A stretch of 64,000 nt of DNA from Blakeslea trispora (taxonomy: Eukaryota; Mucoromycota; Mucoromycetes; Mucorales; Choanephoraceae), in contig JAIWNE010000028.1 in the NCBI GenBank assembly GCA_025331445.1, forward strand, positions 1 to 64,000, given 5' to 3'. The translations under genes and the position numbers were made by a program. A model generated the notes under the pieces. It did no database searches. It saw nothing but the letters and a program-made list of their open reading frames with translations, and was not told the origin of the DNA. Of this stretch, positions 1 to 12,076 are shown in pieces; position 1 is the stretch's first letter, and the number at the start of each line of letters is the position of its first letter.

Positions 1-1702
1 TAAGAGGAACGTAACACAATCTTCTGTTACTTTAAGACACTTTTTCCCGAAATTATTGGCATATATTTTTAATACACTTTTATTTTTAACTTCAGCATAC
101 ATACAGTCATGAACCAGAACCCTCCAATTCGCAGTAACTTATTTTGCTTCCTTGCACCTCACTACTTTAGCACGATAGATATAGATTCAAGCTATTCGCC
201 ATGAATTGTAGTCATTTGTATATGATTCAGAGAATATATTTGTAGGAAAATCTAATAGCTTCAGAGAAAGTGATTGTCAATGGGTAATCAATAGCTTTGT
301 TTGCTTGAATGAATTACTCTTTTTTTTTTAGATAACAAGTGACAGTTACAGAAGGTTCTTGATGTATCGCTTCTGTTTAGACATTTCATAGTCATAGCAT
401 GGACTGTATTGGCTATAGGCTAAATAGGCTTCATTGATATTCGCATAATTAGTGTAACCCAATATTTATTGTTTACATATTGAAGTAACCAAAGGTAAGG
501 ACTTGTACACCAAAAGTACACAAAGCAATTCAGGCATACTCAAGGAAATTGAGATTCACTGACAAGTGTATTGACATCAAAGCAGGCCATATTACTGTCT
601 ACTTTTTATACAATACCAAAACAAGTACTTTCTCCACAATTGTCTAAATCGTAAGCACAATCAACAATATACGCGATACAAGAAGCAGAACAAATATTGA
701 GACAGACGCATTCAAATATATATATCATTGTTAAATCATACTTTCATCGACGTACGAATATCAATGTATTAGCCTGTTCCCCTTTTCTCTTTCTTTACAG
801 CAGATCAAATGATAGCAATCACTGTAAATATATTTCAACCTTTTCCTCTCTTCGTGCTAAGAATAGCGATTTGGTCTTTTTGTATGACCAAATAACCAAA
901 CAAGACTTAGATTGCTCTACACAAAGAAAAAACAACAATCAATTTAGAGGCAACACAGCTTTTCAGTAGACTATGAGCTATTTGCTAACGATTGCTTAGA
1001 TTAATACACTTACAGCTTCTTACAACTTGTACGATATGCAAAAGAGAAATGGCTTGAAAAAAAATATGTATTTTGTCACTTATTTGTACTGATCAAAGTG
1101 AATAGGCTTTCTTCCAAGCAAGATTCTGTCTCTTCTTACAAATGTGGTAAGTCATCTATTCAAGAGCTAAAAAGATATCTGAGAACTAGAAACAATCTTT
1201 ACACTCTTGGCTTTATAGTATTGAAGGTAAGCTGTACGCTTGCTTGTTTGAATGCTTCTACTGGTTTTTAGCTTGAGAGTGGGGCTAGTGTAATAATACA
1301 ATAGGTATTTAGTGTACAAACCTGGCTGATAAATTTGATCAACCTTCTTTTTTCTTCTAAATTATTTTTAGATTTTTTTTTTGTTCGTTATTCTCTAAAC
1401 TGGCTTGCCTGATCTAGATTCACTTCGTTTAGCCTCTTACCTTACATAAGAAAACAATAGCTATAGTGACATCCATATGTTGAACCGATAGATGTATGAT
1501 ATCAACATTGTGTTTATATGTAAAGGAATACATCACAGACAATCGTCACTCGGAATTGGCCTATGTTTAAGAGTAAAAGGCAATGGGTAGTGTTGATCAG
1601 AGGAGATAGCAAAGCCTACAAACGTTCAAAGCCCTTTCAAATGTCCATTGTCTCATATGAGCTGCTGAACTTGAATATATTCATTCTTATTTTGATTTAA
1701 AC
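1..1702. other. Gene-poor AT-rich left edge
   Basis: No gene can be supported here. Open frames are short, biased to low-complexity residues, and lack flanking splice signals that would join them. The base composition is strongly AT-rich and contrasts with the GC-richer insertion that follows at 1718. Confidence 0.6.
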
Positions 1703-1717
1703 AAAACCATTTAAATG
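1703..1717. repeat. Target-site duplication, left copy
   Basis: aaaaccatttaaatg is repeated exactly at 2040-2054, on the other side of the poly(A) tail. The leading A bases are ambiguous with the tail, so the certain part is the 11-bp core ccatttaaatg. Confidence 0.8.
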
Positions 1718-2043
1718 GGTACTGCAGTTCGGCAACCTTGGTCACGCCTTCCCCACCATGACCTCTGTCTGGGTGGCTCTAACCAGCCTCAAGAGCGAGA
1801 GTGGAGAGGTGCTTCCTGCCTCCACCCTGTGCCTTTTGGGCACTGCGCTGAGCGCCTTGTGGACGCATCACTATAGATGTATTTTTGACAACGAGTTCTG
1901 GAATCCGGAAGCCTGCTTTCGCAGCTTTTTGGATCGCCATCGATTCCATGTTGGCTAGTTTATGTTTTTTTCTCGTTCATCGGTAGTTAAATTTTAATAA
2001 AGTATACACTTTTTACAAAAAAAAAAAAAAAAAAAAAAAAAAA
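1718..2043 (+). mobile_element. 5'-truncated LINE (non-LTR) retrotransposon 3' end
   Basis: A GC-richer block ends in a polyadenylation signal-like aataaa (1996-2001) and about 27 A residues (2017-2043), and is flanked by a direct repeat. One reading frame is open from the very first inserted base (1719) to a stop at 1956-1958, giving about 79 residues; the ATG at 1758 is only internal. The peptide has the Trp/His/Cys-rich look of the C-terminus of LINE ORF2 proteins (ALWTHHYRCIFD, then FRSFLDRHRF). Truncation at the 5' side, poly(A) tail and target duplication together are the standard signature of target-primed reverse transcription. A processed copy of a host mRNA is the alternative; the open frame at the truncation point fits either, the residue pattern favours LINE. 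Confidence 0.72.
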
Positions 2044-2054
2044 CCATTTAAATG
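2040..2054. repeat. Target-site duplication, right copy
   Basis: Second copy of the repeat at 1703-1717, directly after the poly(A) tract of the inserted LINE fragment. Confidence 0.8.
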
Positions 2055-2440
2055 ATTGAATTATCTGTTGGTTACAAAGAGATTTTCAACACCAAAAAAG
2101 TCTAATATTCCTCATAATTTATGCTGCATACCCATTTGATCCATTGCTTTATATATTCAGTAAGCACAAAGTGATTTTTTACCTCGGTGGGCTTGAAAAG
2201 TCTGTTTATCGAGCAAACTACCAATGCTTGATATGCTCTTTCTTAACTTTAGTTAAAACAGAAAAGCCTCTTTTTCTCTTTTCTTTTAAACGAATTCAAT
2301 CAGGAGCCTTGCATATATCGAAGTACTTTTGATAGAAGAAGAAAAAAAAACATTCCTATTCTTTTAAACAAAGAATTGTTCTCCGCATTTTTAATTTTGC
2401 TGTTCTTTTTGGTTTATTTTATTTTTTCTTATTTAAGAAT

Positions 2441-2991
2441 ATGGCATCCTATATACCTTTTGCTATCATTTCAGGGTTCTTTGCAGCCCTTTCATCTGTA
2501 TTTGCAAAGCTCTTTTCAGATGAACGTACTGCCACTTTCTATTTTGATATGATGCCCATCCCATGTCAAATAGTACCTGAAAAAGTAAAACAATTCATCC
2601 TTTTTTTCGATACGCGTGTGTATCACTCAACTATTTTCTATTAGACTGCACTTGTCATGATTCGAGGTTTATGTTTTGCACTAATTTTTGCATGTAATTC
2701 TATCATGTGGACCATGTTTACAAAAGCATTGAATTCTTCACCTTCTTCAGTCCAAGTCTCTATTGTCAATGGTGCTGTCAATTTTAGTACTTCGGTAAAA
2801 GAAAAAAAAATCGAACAGTAATAATAAGTGATTAACCCATACATGATGAATAGGCTATTATGGGCTATCTTGTCTTTCAGGAACCATTAGCCTTAAGATG
2901 GTGGATAGGTGCAAGTTTCATTTTAGCAGGCACCATCCTTCTTTCTCAATCTCAACAAAGACATACAAATGACAAGCAAAAAAGCGAGTAA
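2441..2991 (+). CDS. TMEM42-like small multi-pass membrane protein (EamA/DMT type)
   Basis: Three exons, 2441-2584, 2645-2794 and 2854-2991, joined across two canonical GT-AG introns of 60 and 59 nt, give 143 residues. The protein is almost entirely hydrophobic: a first helix at about 5-22 (IPFAIISGFFAALSSVFAKL), then two further helical segments and a last one ending QEPLALRWWIGASFILAGTILL, the typical C-terminal half of a drug/metabolite-transporter-like single EamA unit. Length and order match the TMEM42 family (about 150 residues), whose transport role is unproven. The start is the first ATG after a pyrimidine-rich leader; the C-terminus is a short polar tail (KQKSE). The LINE insertion lies about 390 bp upstream. 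Confidence 0.75.
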
Positions 2992-3114
2992 AAAAAAACA
3001 AGAAAAACGGCTTTTTTTCATCCCTTTTCCCTCCTTCTTTTTTGACATAATAGCATATAAAAATCAGTTTAGAAAGACTCATCTTTTTCCCCTCCTCCTT
3101 TCGCTTTAACTTTA

Positions 3115-3545
3115 ATGAGTTTCCCTATCACTGCCTTCTTCTTAATGGCTGGTTACCTTACTACTATTTTACCATTATCAAAAGAGCTAACAGTGACATT
3201 TCCCAACAGCACATCAACAGTCCAAAGAGGCAAGCCAATCACTATTATGTGGTGTACCAATTCAACGCTTGGCATGGTCTCCATTCTGTTGATGCGTAAA
3301 TCTAAAGATCATCAAAGTCAGAAAATGATATGTTTGGGCAAACATGATGTTCATCTAGAAGAGCTTGAATGGCTGGTTCCATTTGATATTCCGCCTGGTG
3401 TTCAATGTAATTAGTAGTTGAATGAAAAGCCATCCATTGTTTAATCATTTCTATAGACTATATCATGCTAAAGAATCAAGACAACATATACTGTTCTGAA
3501 CCATTCACGATAGACTCCAATGAATCCCTTATTCTGTCACAATAA
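3115..3545 (+). CDS. Secreted Kre9/Knh1-like N-terminal domain protein
   Basis: Two exons (3115-3406 and 3457-3545; 50-nt intron) give 126 residues. A hydrophobic signal peptide (about 1-22) is followed by one Ig-like domain of the type found at the N-terminus of yeast Kre9/Knh1 and of Ser/Thr-rich GPI proteins: TVTFPNS, then RGKPITIMW, a run of beta-strand-like segments and FDIPPGVQYYIML before the final strand IYCSEPFTI. The family is extracellular and linked to beta-1,6-glucan or cell-wall assembly in yeast. Unlike many relatives it has no Ser/Thr-rich tail or GPI signal, so it should be a small soluble secreted protein. Function here is inferred from the fold only. Confidence 0.72.
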
Positions 3546-3649
3546 CTCCTATTCTTCTCTCCTTTGTGGATCAACAGTTTACAGAAATTTTTCTTATGAC
3601 AACAATTTTCTCCTTAAAAAAAAAGGCGTTTATTGTAAATGCGTTTTCC

Positions 3650-6433
3650 TTAAACATAAGCAATTTCATCAATGCCCAAGCCACGTCTGACCTGCATCAA
3701 CGCAACTAATTCCTTGATGGATTCTTCTAGAATGACCACATTATTCAATAAAGTAGACAATGTGATTTCCGTACTTTTGTCCAATCGTTTTTGTTGAGAA
3801 GGATCTGCTAGCTTGGGTGCAAACATATGTTCATCTTCATCGTCCAAGTCTAGAATGGGTTCCTCTCGTTCATTGATAAAGTTAGAGGGGAATAGGGGTT
3901 GAATGCGTGTGTTGGAGGTCTTTTTGATATGCATAGTGAGTGGGGACATGGGGTTATTGAGGACGGTAGACATGTTGGTACGTGTGGTAGTAGAACTAGA
4001 GACAGAGGGAGTCAGCTGAGGTGTCTCCATAGGTCTCAAGACAGAGGGCCTTCGACTGTAGCTCACAGGTGGAGGTGAGGATACAGCAGAGGTGGTAGCA
4101 CGCTTTGTACCATCTAGAGATGCTTCACCAGAGATTAAGGCATGACGACGTTCCTCTAATAGCTGATCAAATGTCTGGATCTCAGAGCGATAATAATCCA
4201 CCTGTTGAGTAAGTGTTCGTAACAAGGTAAAGAAAGGTGGGTACGACTTGAAGAAGGTAGGCATAGTCTTTTGGCTAGATTCTCTTTCCACGCCAAAATC
4301 AACGGACCGATCATCATCGTCGTCCTCTGCTTCCTGCGTTGATTTGTTTTGTATTTGAGTGCTCTGTCGCTGAGTGGCTGTTGTATCGGATGAATTCAAG
4401 ATAAGGATATCATCACGATGGGTACGGTCTTGTTCACTAAACGAAATCCAACCCTCTAAACTACGGTAAGGACACATGGCCAAGGCAGCAATGACGCCTG
4501 TCAAAGCCAAGTTTAGCTCAGAGGATTGTGTAAAGAAATGACTGAGCAAGTTCAACAAGATCTGTAAGAGACGATCGGTCGACCGCACACAATGCCGTGT
4601 CATATGCTTCTTTTGTCTCCTTTTCTGTTCTTCTAATCGTGCTGCCTCTTCTTCTTTTTCTTCATGATGACGTTGACCATACTTGAAACTGCGTCTCTTT
4701 TTAGCTTTGGGTGTCTCCTTGAGGCGATCAAACAGAGTAGGATCATGCGCTGATCGTATATTCTGATAACATCCATCAAGATCAATCGACTGTTCTACAT
4801 CACGCAAATATTCCTCATAACCACAATTCAGCACTTCTTGAGCATGCTGAGCATCAATGGCAATCACTAGCGAGAAATAAAGCTCCACTTCTCTTAGATG
4901 ATGAGAGATGATCATAGGGCTCTTGTTGGTATCAGGGTAAATGGAGAGTAGGCTGAGAGAGTATTGACAGTGTTTGGTGATCAAGGTCTTTAGGAGCTTG
5001 AGTGTGGCAATCACGGTGGATTGAGAATTACACTCAAGACGACCAAAGATCAAATCCTTGAGTGTGATATAAGTCGATATACTCGGTCTTCTCGGTTCAA
5101 TCTGAATCTGCTCTGTCTGAGATACAATATCCTGAAGATCATCCGTGGGTTCTTCATCGTTCATCAGAAATCCCACCACCACCTTAGCCAAATCCTCCTG
5201 TTGTATTGTCTGCAGAATAAGATCAATGTAACTGATGACAGCCACTGAAGAGCCATCTAGGTCATTACACTCGATAATAGAAGGATAGAGAATGTTCTCG
5301 AGAAAATTGGCTCGTATGTTGGCTAACAGGGAAGCCAAAATGTCTTGATTAGGACAGCGCATCAACACATCCTGACAAAACTCGAGCAGTTTTAAGAATG
5401 AATCAAGCTGATACCGAAACTCGGGTGAATTGGAATACTCTGCACCAAGTGTAGAAGGGAATCGACTGGCATGACTTTCTTCATCCAGTTCATCTTGTCC
5501 TAATAGATACGATGTAGGCGTAGCATAGATGTGTTCTGCTTCATCCTTGACAATCAATTTTCGTGGTAGTTGAGAGTAAAGGGCACCCAAGCCTGCTGCC
5601 AAAATGGTGGCAAAATCAGAACCCAACATAAAATCACCCAATTGATCTGTTGCCATCTCTACAAGAAACAAAAGACCGGTACGAGCAAAGTCACCTGATC
5701 TTCCTTCACGATGAACAAATCTCAAGAGATAGGTAAACAACAAGAATTCATATTCGTGCACCTGTTGATCTTCTTCTTCCGACTCTTTGACAAAATTGCT
5801 GACTGTAGTGTTCTTTTGAGGTGTAGTCAACCAATGTTTATCGTGAAAAAAGATGTTCAAGAGGGCTGGAAATCCATGAATCTTTGAACAGATAATGTAC
5901 ATTAAATCCACTAGATCATCACTGTAAAGGTCGCTTTGTCGATCATCAAGCACACAGAAGCGAAGTAGCTTGATGGTTGGCTTATGGACTGCATTATGGA
6001 CTAAGAATCGGTCATCTAACAAATCAATCATGCTGGCGACTGTTCGAATGGCCTCGCCTCGAATGCCTACAGGATAGTCTTCCTTTTCTGCTATTGTCAC
6101 AAGGTATTGAAGTACGCCATTCTTTAAGAAATATTCCATACATAAGCCAGTCGTGTTGTCTTCTTGACGAGCCTCTTCATCTACAAGTAAGTCTACCATT
6201 TGACGCAACTTGCTTGGAATCTCTGTCTGTTGTACATGCATATTGGCCTTTCTATCGTCTAGTACAAATATATTCTAAATTTCTCTCAGTTATTATTTTA
6301 TGAAATATAACGAATTTGTATCATTTACATGAACATATTCCCAATATTTATGAAATTTGGCCAGTTGCATAGCACTGGTAGGCTGTGCTTTAGGTGGTGC
6401 AATACGTTTCTTGAATTTAGAGAAATAATCCAT
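3650..6433 (-). CDS. FHIP (FTS-Hook-interacting protein, RAI16/FAM160 family)
   Basis: The main exon runs 6241 (or slightly upstream) to 3650 and encodes about 863 residues. Its N-terminal part has the hallmark pattern of FHIP proteins: IPSKLRQMVDLLVDEE, GLCMEYFLKNGVLQYLVTIAE, then PVGIRGEAIRTVASMI, HKPTIKLLRF and a C(S)KIHGFPALLNIFF segment. A short 5' exon starting at ATG 6433 encodes MDYFSKFKKR and KFHKYWEYVH, corresponding to the amphipathic FHIP N-terminus; the junction lies between about 6313-6331 (donor) and 6224-6261 (acceptor) and I cannot fix it. The middle (about 570-780) is Ser/Thr/Gln-rich and poorly conserved; the C-terminus is helical. FHIP, with FTS and Hook, couples early endosomes to dynein-dynactin. 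It is followed upstream by ARP1 in the same orientation, only about 156 bp away. Confidence 0.88.
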
Positions 6434-6589
6434 TAGTGTATAAAAAGAATTAAAAAAAAAGAAAAGTGAAAAAATCAAGTTAAACCAGTTCAGGTACCGC
6501 AAAAATATATATAAAAAAAATAATATGGTGTAACTTTTTAAATGTGTGTGTATATAGAAAAGCATGTTTATAAGGTATCATTGATTATT

Positions 6590-8096
6590 TTAAAAGGTCT
6601 TTTTATGAATAATATCAGGATCTTCTTGATATTCTTCAGCAGAAACCCACATCTTTTTAAAGGTACTAAGGGAAGCCAAAATAGAGCCACCAATCCAAGT
6701 GCTGTATTTACGCTCAGGTGGAGCATAGATCTTGATTTTAATGTCCTTTAATGCAAGGCGCTTGATTTCAGACAACAGACGTTCACCAAAGCCTCTACAT
6801 AAGGTCGATCCACCCGAAAGGACCACATTCGAATAAAGAGACTTTCTTAAATCAAGGTCTGCACGACTGATACAATCAACAATCACTTGGTGGATACCAG
6901 GATATTCTTCGCCAATCAATTCAGGTTGGAATAGGATTTCAGGGGCACGGAAACGTTCGGCACCAAGCTATGATAATAAAAAGTCATATAAGAAATGGAA
7001 AATGATATGGCTCTGTTCTCTTTCTTTTACCTTGATAATGTTACCGTCAGGCAACATGAAATCATCTACTTTACCACTTGTTTCTTTTTCCTCTTTAGCG
7101 GGATTTAAGGCAATATAACATGTCTTTTCTTTAATGATACGAACAACTTCTTTTTCTGCTGTTGTATGGAAATTGTAGCCTGACTTTCTCAACAACAGTT
7201 GCAAATACTCTGTCACATCTCTACCGGCAATATCCACACGACGAATAGCATGGGGAATAGCGAAACCTTCATAGACAGGGACAGCATGGGTTACACCATC
7301 ACCCGAATCAAGTACAATACCTGTTGTTCTACCTGAAGAATATCTAAATAATACATGTCAGCCTCTGTCTTTTCTTTTTATAGAATGAATCGCTTACAAG
7401 GAAAGAACGGCTTGAATAGAAGTAAATAATGCAGGCACATTAAATGTTTCGAAAAAGATTTGTGCAGCTGTATCTCTATTGGTTCTAGGGTTTAAAGGAG
7501 CTTCTGTCAACAGGACAGGGTGCTTTTTTTTTTCGAAATAATAATAAGAAACGCGTTCAATGGTATCCATTTGACTTACTTCTTCAGATAATGTCTTGAG
7601 TTCATCTGTATAGATGTATTGCCAGATACGTTCCATGTCTTCCCAGTCTGTAACAATACCATGTTCAATAGGGTATCTGATTTTCAATAAGCCACGTAAC
7701 TCTTGTGCCTTTCGACCGATAAAATTGTCGCCTTCTACTGCACCTGCCATAATACGCACATGCTTTGGTCGACCAACCCTATCAAATATACATGTATCAG
7801 GAAACGGACTGTCATCTTATCTCTATATAATAAATTTACATGGAAGGAAAGAAACACTTGGGTTGTTCTTCACCAGCAAAGCCAGCCTTAATCACTCCTG
7901 AACCCTAATTTTATAGTATAAGGATGAGATGGTCATCCACTTTCTTTAATGGCATCTTACATTGTCAATCACCACAGGTTGATTCGTTAGCACCTAAATA
8001 AGCATAAGATAGAGTGTTCAGTGATATTGACAACATCTTCAAAAGCCGTATGTGTGAGTGTGTGTTTTTCTTTACATCATCAAATTCGGAATTCAT
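6590..8096 (-). CDS. ARP1: Centractin, actin-related protein 1 (dynactin filament subunit)
   Basis: Seven exons on the minus strand: 8096-8076, 7993-7961, 7904-7840, 7778-7580, 7522-7398, 7343-7031 and 6967-6590. Together they encode 377 residues, almost exactly the usual length. The actin fold is complete: [19 protein letters not shown] (phosphate-binding loop 1), [42 protein letters not shown] (loop 2), and [19 protein letters not shown] with the C-terminal KKTF. GRPKH and the WVSAEEY tail distinguish ARP1 from conventional actin. ARP1 forms the short filament of dynactin that is carried by dynein. The intron 7523-7579 is 57 nt long and has no in-frame stop, so a naive translation reads straight through it. 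Start chosen at MNSEFDD, the first ATG, followed by a clean GTAAAG donor. Confidence 0.95.
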
Positions 8097-9105
8097 CTCG
8101 AAGTACAAAGTTAGAAAAAAAAAAGGGGGGAAAATAAAAAATAAAATAAAAAATTAGTGCTTTCAAAAAAAATTCGTCCTCCCCCCTTTTGACTAATAAT
8201 AAAGATGCATAAAGGCTTAAGCTGTACTCAAAAAAATAAAAGCATTGAGTCTTTCTTGTATAAGATAAGACGATAGTTTATTTTATTATCTGAGTTCCTG
8301 AATTTACCTTTTTAAAAGTCCCTTCCTTTTTTTATATATATAAAAGTTAGGCTTTGTCAGTGGCAAGTAGTTTTTCTTTCGAGTGATAAAACGCTTATAC
8401 GCTTGTGATCATAAGAGGATCCGACTCATTTTCAGGATAGTAGTAATCGCAACGGAAGGAGCTTATTTGGCTATCTCTATGTATTGCCTAAATTAGATAG
8501 CGAGAGAGAGAGAGATTATACATGGCATTTTGGACAGAGACATTTGATCATGCTCGGTTTTAGTTTATTTACAGGTCTGGATGGCCAGAGTTTAGCTTTT
8601 CAAAAGATCTTTTTTTTTGCAGTAGTTCAAAAGTGAATAGGTACAAATTGAGAGAAAAGTGCATTATGAGGAAGAGGGTACTAGTGATGAATCGAATTTT
8701 ATAGTCAAATGGTTTTGCGCGATATATCCTATCACAAATACAAAGTTTATAGAAACAGTTACCAGGAAAACATAGGAAGTTGTTACTTGAGTGTAAAAGA
8801 AGGGTGTCTAATACGCGAATAAATGCTTCATTCAATGGCCGATCGAATTTTAGTTCGGAATCTGTAATTTCGGAAACGGCACATTGGTTTTCTCTTTCTC
8901 TCTTAAACTCTTTCATTCACTCACTCGTTTTATTTTTTTTTCCTCTTTTTTTCTTTTCTTTTTTTCTTCTTCAAGATATAGTTTACCTAAAAGGACAAGA
9001 TAACTTAACCGAAAGATACCTTGTGCTCTCTCTTTCTATAGAGACAGACAATATCCAATTCATAACAGCATCATACCTTTAAAGCATTGATACCATATTT
9101 TTTCA
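8097..9105. promoter_or_regulatory. Divergent intergenic region between ARP1 and a Rab GTPase gene
   Basis: About 1 kb separates the ARP1 start (minus strand) from the Rab start (plus strand), so both promoters must lie here. It contains poly-A/T tracts next to each start, a short GA microsatellite near 8500-8515 and no supportable coding frame (the opposing open frames at 8569-8916 and 8780-9082 share no family pattern). I see no specific factor site I would defend. Confidence 0.5.
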
Positions 9106-10193
9106 ATGAATACCTTGGAAGCAAAAGTTGTAATATTAGGAAGAACAGGTTCGCATCCATTTCATTTTTTAAATTTCTTTACATCTTATTGGAGCAAAAA
9201 AAAAAAATAAAGGGAACTGAAGGAGACAGGAGAGAGGGAGAAAGAGGAGAAGGCGTGTTATAGGCTCATTTTACACTTTGATCTAGTGAAAAATAACCTT
9301 TTTATTCTTTTTATGGGGAGGTTTGATTTAGCATATGGTCACTCATTGTAACTTAGTGATTTATATTTTCTGAATACAGGTGTTGGTAAGACGTCTGTTG
9401 CACTTAGATATGTCAAAAACACCTTTTCACCCAACAATAGTTCAACCATCGGTGCGGCATTTATGACCAAAAAATTGTAAGTGAATTACCAAAAAAAAAA
9501 AAAAGACAAACAATTTTACCTTTATTTTATGAAGGACAGTGGATGATTGCAGTGTAAGATTGCAAATCTGGGATACAGCTGGACAAGGTAAAAAGAAATT
9601 GAAACATGCTTTTTATTGTCCTCAAGCGTTTAAATAAGTTACTTCAAATATAGAAAGGTTTAGGTCAATGGCACCCATGTATTATCGAGGAGCATCTGCA
9701 GCTATTCTAGTATATGACATTACATCTGAAGAAAGTTTTACAGAACTTGTTTCATGGATAGAAGGTACAGAGAGTATTTTTTTTTTCATAGAAACATTTG
9801 ATTTATTCCAAGCTTAGAGCTGAGCAAGAATGTGACGGAAGACATTGTGATTCATGTTGTAGGCAACAAGATTGATCTAGAGTCACAGCGCAAAGTATCA
9901 TTCACCAATGTCATCAAATACTGCAACGAACTAAAGATAGCTGTGGTGAGTGGTGTACATGAAGTATCTGCCAAAAATGATCAGGCAGGCGGTAAGATCT
10001 ATAGAAAAGAAATATAGATGTCTTTATCTTATGTATTGTTTTCTTAGCTATCGAGGATATCTTTCTTGATATCACACAAACCTTGGTCAAGAAATTGTAT
10101 GATCAAGACTTGTATAGGACAAACACATTGGATTCTTCATATCAGCAAGAAGGTAGCAACAAGAAGCAGTCTGACAAATCAAGTTGTTGCTAA
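9106..10193 (+). CDS. Rab5-clade small GTPase with CC prenylation motif
   Basis: Six exons (9106-9148, 9380-9476, 9535-9587, 9654-9764, 9818-9991, 10048-10193) encode 207 residues. All five G motifs are present: GRTGVGKT (P-loop, split by the first intron), TIGAAF with the switch I Thr, WDTAGQE, NKID and [22 protein letters not shown] is typical of the Rab5/Rab21/Rab22 branch. The C-terminus ends in two cysteines for geranylgeranylation after a Ser/Lys/Gln-rich linker. Such GTPases act on early endosomes, which fits the neighbouring FHIP and ARP1 genes. The first intron is unusually long (231 nt) for this region and may hold regulatory sequence. The exact subfamily (Rab5 versus Rab22-like) needs a tree. 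Confidence 0.88.
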
Positions 10194-12054
10194 GGAAGAC
10201 AGAAACAACGATTTTCTTTATTTTTATATATAATATACATTTCAGATTTGAATAGTAAAACAACAAGAAATTCTTTTGGTTTCTATTGTGTACATGTTGA
10301 TAGGATCAGAAACAATACAACAAAAGCCTCTTTAGCAGATGTAGAATACAGTAAAAGCTCAATAGAAAAGTTTGAGAGAAAATCTCTTTGAAATTTCGTA
10401 ACGAGGCAAGAGAGTGCTCTTAAATAGTTATGAGAGTAAACTGTCATCATATCAAAGAAAAGAAAAAGAAACTCTTCCTCCTTTTTTTTTTTTTGGAAAA
10501 GATTGATTTTCTATATCCATTAGATTCTGGCGATACATTGATATACAATCTCTTTTCCCTTGACGTTCATTTTTTTACCCTTACGCTTATTGCTTAAGGA
10601 ACAAAAGATAATGCTTCAAATGATGTTCAAAAAAAAAAACTCTTTTTGGAGTTCCTGTTAGCATCACAAGTTATGCTGATTGCTTTTGCTATACTGTATT
10701 CTATCCAATGCTTCATTTGGTTGACCTTGAGGAATAATAGCATACTTTTTATAGCTAAAAAGAAACACATCTTTTTCAAGTGAGTTAGCATTGATTGTGG
10801 ATACGCAACAAACACCATTTTCTTCTGCGTCTCCTCGAAAGGCTCTCTTTCTGTTTGAAACGAGGCATTTCCTTCTATCGTTCAATTGCTTTGAGGCCTC
10901 GAAAGAGAACTCTTGCATAGACCAAGACATTAAGCCAATCAGCTTGCATTGGCTTCATCTGATAATAGCTTCATCTGGTATGTTCAATTTGAAGAACAAG
11001 TGCTTGAAGGAAGGATGATGGTGTTTATTCCAATGAAATACATCTTGTCAGCAAATCGAAATGTTTTTTTTAACAATAAGATTTATTTATTTTATTTTCA
11101 TCATTGGGAAATAGCTCAAGCGTTATTCTCCAAATCCAAAGCTATCACATCAAAAATGTTCTAATTATATATGTTCATAAAAGCGTTTTATTTTATTGGA
11201 TTTGGTTTCTTTTTCTACCATCAATTTTGAATCGAAAGTCTACAGACAAAAGCCTTTGCTTCCATTTTTTGTTTGATACACAGAGCTGATTTGTATTGAC
11301 AGGAGGGCTTTGTATGGCGCAAAAATGGAAGCAATTGCTCAGAGTATGCTTCTAGTCCTGTATAGTCTAACAAAAGGTATATTTATAAATATATATGAAG
11401 AGGAAATGCAAGAAGAATGAATGGAATATATGTAGAATAAAGGTGTTGGTTTTATTGTTTTTTGTATGCATTTGATTGGACGGATTATACAGAGTATACA
11501 TTTTTTGAGATTTGACAAAATATGTGTAGGGATTCTTTTAGACAGTGTAGAGTGACAGACAATACAAGTAAGCGAGTGATTTTTATAAAGCAGATTGAAC
11601 CCAATTCAGTGTGGCGCGTATAGAGAGTCAGTTAGAGAGAGAGCAAAGTAGACCAAATAGTGAGATAGACCTAGTAGTGAGAGGCCTTGAAGTAAAGTAG
11701 ACCAAGAGATAGAGATACGGTTTTTTTTTTCTTTTTTGGTTTGGCTTGAGGTTTTCTTCTTTGGTATACGCATAGCAAGAGTGGCAGTAATAGTGCATGA
11801 ATCGGGTTCAAAATAATAATAGTGATAATATTTTACAAAATAAAAGACTAAGCACCAATCAAACCCATTCGCCGGATGAGCTAAGTGCTGGAATGCGAGC
11901 TTCAAGAAGCTCATTTTCATTTCCAATCTTTTCACTGCTGACAACCATTAAGACACACTTCAAGCCAAAAGATGAATTTCAGCGAGCGCGTCAAACATGC
12001 ATTGTTCAAGCAGAGAAGTAGTTTATAAAGCGCGTGCCTTATGAAGGCACACTA

Positions 12055-12076
12055 ACACACACACACACACACACAC
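12055..12076. repeat. (AC)n microsatellite
   Basis: About eleven AC units in a row, visible directly in the sequence. Confidence 0.9.

Noticed and set aside
8569..9082. Opposing open frames between ARP1 and the Rab gene
   Set aside because: They overlap each other on opposite strands, have no family pattern, and occupy the shared promoter region.
10957..10965. Second ATCTGATAA match
   Set aside because: Lies in a gene desert, and one or two chance matches are expected in 64 kb.
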